From Lactifluus volemus (lineage: Eukaryota > Basidiomycota > Agaricomycetes > Russulales > Russulaceae), in assembly GCA_022376515.1 (NCBI GenBank), contig WTXI01000021.1, forward strand, positions 124,001 through 188,000: a DNA stretch of 64,000 bases, read 5' to 3'. Under the pieces are notes generated by a model, which had not been told where the DNA came from, did not search any database, and worked only from the letters and a program-made list of their open reading frames with translations. This document shows positions 60,754-64,000 of this stretch, one piece after another. Numbering within the stretch: the stretch's first letter is position 1; each line of letters opens with the position of its first letter. The translations under genes were made by a program, and so were the position numbers.

Positions 60754-61339
60754 CGTTGGCACTAAGCAAAAGACGTACGGTTCGTAGCCATAACGCCTTC
60801 ACCTATTACAGGTCTTAGAAAAAGCATTTCAAGTTATCGTGAAAAGAGGAATATCAGGATATTGATAATGTTAAAGTTGATGAACCCCACGATTGACACT
60901 TCTAGGTCCGAACTCCGAACGGATCAAATAATTCAGCTCCGAGTTGCGCACGTGATGAGCGAGCGGCCGGCAGATCCCGTCATCCAGTCACCAGGCCATT
61001 GTGTCTCATACTGTGAACATGTTCAAAGTCAGCCTGGAGTAATTTTGCATAGTGTGCTGCCAGGTAGCGCTCCTTTCCAGTCAGCAATTGTTGGGTACTC
61101 TCGAGCCAATTTGGACAGCTCTTTTGTAGATTTTCTTTGTCGACTCGGAACTAACCTGAACTGAGGCACTCGGGGGGACATGCCGCTTTCGTTTTGAGTT
61201 TGCGTTCTGATCTCAGGTCAGAAGCGTGCTAAGCTGTCTCCTAATCTGCCCACACCACGGGCAACAGTCTCCGAGTCGGGCTGAAAGGGAGCAGTGAACC
61301 GCTCGTGAACCAGCCTGGCGAAGGGCTAACCCTTGATCG
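60754..61339. other. spacer upstream of F-box copy 2, nothing recognised
   Basis: About 590 bp with short frames only. It presumably carries the F-box copy 2 promoter. Confidence 0.35.
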
Positions 61340-62035
61340 AAACCTGATTTGACCACGTCTTCGTCAAGTGTCGTTGGTCTCTCGGATAGCCTTATTGTCC
61401 CATTCGCCTTTACCTACTGGTGCTAGTCTTTCATACTCCAGCCCATTTCCGGCGCAATATGCATTAGCGGTTTTTCTTGCACCTCTGGCAGAGCGCGGCC
61501 ACCATTTCTGCCGGCGGAGCCGTGCAGTGCAAACAAGGCGCGGGTACAGCGCCCATGAGATGGAAAGATGGAACGCGAGTTGCATGCCGAGCTCGGCGCT
61601 GTCTGCGTGGAAGAAAAGGTCTCACTGTCAGCTGGCACATAACTTGTTGGAAGTCGAGTCTGCCACAGAACGGAACGATAGCAGTTCACTGGAGGACGAA
61701 GAGCGTGGACTGAGATGGAGTCGGTCGGTTGGCGCCACTCAAGTTTGGCCGGGGTCTCTTGGTGCGCTTACTCCCCCTTTACATTCGTGTCCTCACCACA
61801 TCAACTGACACCCACGTGTACCAGAGGATGCCCTCCACGCCGCCTCTACATGTCTGCAATCGCGATCTGTCTAGGCTACCTCATGGATGGGGTGATCCCA
61901 TTAATCCCCTACTTTTTTATCCCAAAGGCGAGAGTTACAGGCACAGCAAGAAAGGAAGCAGGTGGATACGTGTGCGGCGCAGCATCTGCAGCTGCAAATG
62001 GAATAGTCGCATTATTAGGAGCCATAAACCGCACT
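61340..62035 (+). pseudogene. CCC1 pseudogene, module copy 3
   Basis: Homologous to exons 2-3 of the intact gene. It starts at tgtcgttggtctctcgga (61370), reaches the loop (HNLLEVESATERND, SSLEDEERGLRWSRSVG) and ends YMSAIAICLGYLMDGVIPLIPYFF. The N-terminal exon is missing. Segment 2 is largely deleted, several indels change frame, and the fourth membrane segment (the MYSSIITGIVLL part) is gone. It cannot encode a transporter. Confidence 0.85.
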
Positions 62036-62087
62036 CTACGCGTGTCCTCGATTACCCTTGACTTGACTAATAGATGTATTCACCCCA

Positions 62088-62205
62088 TGGAATCGACTTT
62101 ACATTTAAGTTCAAGTGAGGACGCGAAGCTACTGAACCTCCCTGCTTCGGAGCTGCGAGTTTCAGACTATCAATAATCGGCGTCGTATGTAGGTGAAACC
62201 TCAAC
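62088..62205 (+). repeat. shared 3' flank of the CCC1-F-box module, copy 3
   Basis: Matches 55905-56035 with a few indels and lies in the same position between CCC1-derived DNA and the F-box gene. Confidence 0.75.
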
Positions 62206-62432
62206 CCGGGCCTCTCTCCCTGCAGCTCATCTGACACGTACCGGCGGAGTGTTTGCCGTTACCTGGGAAAATGCCCCCCCAACCGCCCTGGAACGTCCCA
62301 TTCTTTCCTCCCGGGCCCTCAAGCCAACGCTGGCTTGGGTCAACCTTCGTTCACCAGCGAGTTCTCAATCACTGGAACAAGAAACCGAATCAAAGGGCAA
62401 AGCACGTGGGTAGTAAGCGCCAGAAATAACTA

Positions 62433-64000
62433 TCACGGTTGAGCTGGGCACTCACCGGTGTGCTCCCCGCATTCCCTGGTTGGTCGAACAAACACAAATT
62501 CATCAACCATGGTCAGGTTCAAAGGGTGGTCTGCTGCTTCTCGTTCATCAATAAATGCAGTGAACGAGGCTCGAGCATCGCTTTCTTTAAGTTCAGAGTA
62601 TCCAAGCTCCCGCATATTTGGAAGGAGCCTCAGTGGAAGCTCGTCATCGTCAGGACACATTTCGAAGACGATCCAATCTTGCACATAAAGTGTCTTTGCG
62701 TTGCTGAAAAATCGAAGAAGTTCACGCCACTGTGTTCGATCAACCACTTCGGACCGTTGTGGAAACATCCTGCGGAGCATGACTTGCTCCACGACGGAAA
62801 GGACGGGTGAAAATGTACCGAGGATTTGCAATGCGGATCTTACTTGCGTCCGTTCATCACACGCAAGTGCAAGACGGGAATCCTTCTCGAAGACAACATC
62901 ACAATCTCGATGGTACCTTGGTAGTTGAAATTGAGCTTGATAGCATCAAAGCTGAAAATATCAGATGTTTGCATGAACCGCAAGAGAGATGAACTAGTGA
63001 ACGTGGATCCGTAGTTGGAATTGACGCAAATTTTGAGGATTCTGAGGGAAGGGGCACTGATTCGAGAAACAAGGCCCTCCAGGTATGTGCTCGAACCCAG
63101 GAACACAAACGAGTGTAGCTTCGGAAGTGTGATGTTTGGCGTATGGCCTAACACACTCTCCACACGAGACTGGGAAAAATTTATCACGAGAATCTCTAGC
63201 TGAGGCATAATCAAAAGCCGAGTAAGTACATGACTGGGAGGGAAATGGGCGTTCAGTGGCAAGTCATCTACAAGCTTGAGAGTGACAAGGCCCGCGGTAG
63301 ATGTGAGTGAGGGAAATCCAATCGGGGCTTGAAGGAAAGCGGTCACCCAGAATTCAAGGTGGCGTAGATTGGGTGCTTGAAACGACAAAGGAAAGACCAA
63401 GCTTGGGTCCGATCCTCTCGGATCGATAAACATGCTGTCTAGAATCGGGAATTGGCCATCCATTGCAATGATATACTTTCTCAAGCTTGAAGTTGACGTT
63501 TTGAAGGAAATACGACGCACACGATCAGGATGAGAGAGTGCGAGCAGTATACCGCGTTCATCTTCTGTTGTTATCCTCTTATCAACGTGGTCGCAGTAAT
63601 AATAAATGATGAGTGGCAGGGGTGGTGAATGTGACAACATATCCGCTATATGCACGCCATATGTGCAGAAGAGATGGAGGTCAAGCCGAGATGGTGATGA
63701 AAGAATCAGATTTCTCCACAGTCGACAGACATGGGCTAGCTTGTACCACCAACGTTGGCGGTGCCAATCGACTCTTCGTCCGCCCACCTCGCCCTGGTCT
63801 TCATCCAGGTCGGCTGGTCGATAGACATCAAATACGTTGAGGAGCACGTCATCGTTAAGGGTATAGATAGGCGCGTATGGCCCACTACTAGTAGTATTGC
63901 TAGTGGCCCCTATTGATTCGTGGGCTTGCGAACGGTTCAGATCACGGACCATGACAGCGTTGTGGGACTCACCAGTTGGGGTACCTTGGCCTTTCTCTCC
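62433..64000 (-). pseudogene. F-box/LRR-type gene, copy 3, frame-broken and cut by the window end
   Basis: Close relative of copy 1. The first-exon donor (GTGAGT) lies at 63967-63972 with 28 bases of exon 1 before the window ends. Exon 2 starts at 63909 (GATSNTTSSGPYAPIYTLNDDVLLNVFDVYRP). The frame runs through the F-box and leucine-rich region to RRIPVLHLRVMNGRK and a stop near 62840. Homology then continues in another frame (FSPVLSVVEQVMLRRMFPQ .. LTMVDEFVFV) to about 62433. A deletion of about 30 bp relative to copy 1 at 62840-62880 explains the shift. It may encode a shortened protein of about 370 aa, or be a pseudogene. Confidence 0.75.

Noticed and set aside
1..64000. tRNA, rRNA and CRISPR arrays
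   Set aside because: No cloverleaf-like A/B-box arrangement, rRNA segment or regularly spaced direct repeats with unique spacers was noticed. The only tandem repeats are the irregular transposon minisatellites.

Overview
The window looks like chromosomal DNA of a filamentous basidiomycete, most likely an agaricomycete. Nearly every recognisable gene is broken by introns of about 45-75 bp with GT..AG ends. The gene set (ERG7, RTF1, ERCC1/RAD10, CCC1, a GH5 sterol/sphingolipid glucosidase, F-box/LRR families, a KDZ transposon) is typical of that group. A closer assignment, for example Rhizoctonia-like, is only an impression.

Layout. 1-5.7 kb: a beta-carbonic anhydrase, one unrecognised single-exon gene and the first of three paralogous nucleotidyltransferase-fold (NTase) genes. 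5.72-28.90 kb: one large mobile-element complex. An outer KDZ DNA transposon (5720-28899, 7-bp target duplication ACTAGCG) contains a second, almost identical but inverted KDZ transposon (14777-27319). The inner copy carries a ten-exon KDZ transposase gene, a six-exon accessory gene of unknown function and a smaller second accessory gene. The outer copy lacks exactly the 1906 bp corresponding to 16357-18262. The result is two 9057-bp near-identical arms in inverted orientation. Both transposase genes carry the same in-frame TGA in the catalytic core. 28.9-31.4 kb: the other two NTase paralogues, so the transposon landed inside a small NTase gene cluster.

31.5-43.5 kb: a GH5 ergosteryl-glucosidase/endoglycoceramidase-related gene, a gene for a secreted low-complexity protein whose promoter and signal-peptide start are tandemly duplicated, a gamma-butyrobetaine/trimethyllysine-type dioxygenase, a possible Crinkler-type header gene, and a pyridoxal-reductase-like aldo/keto reductase. 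45-53.7 kb is conserved housekeeping content: a GNAT acetyltransferase (frame problem), lanosterol synthase, ERCC1/RAD10 and RTF1. 54.7-64 kb is a module repeated three times: a CCC1-type metal transporter on the plus strand followed by an F-box/LRR gene on the minus strand. Only the first transporter copy is intact.

I see no tRNA, rRNA or CRISPR. Exon models were built by hand from splice sites and reading phase. Those for carbonic anhydrase, NTase, KDZ, the 554-aa accessory gene, the secreted protein, the dioxygenase, CCC1 and the first F-box gene are phase-consistent. Others are given as spans with the uncertainty stated.
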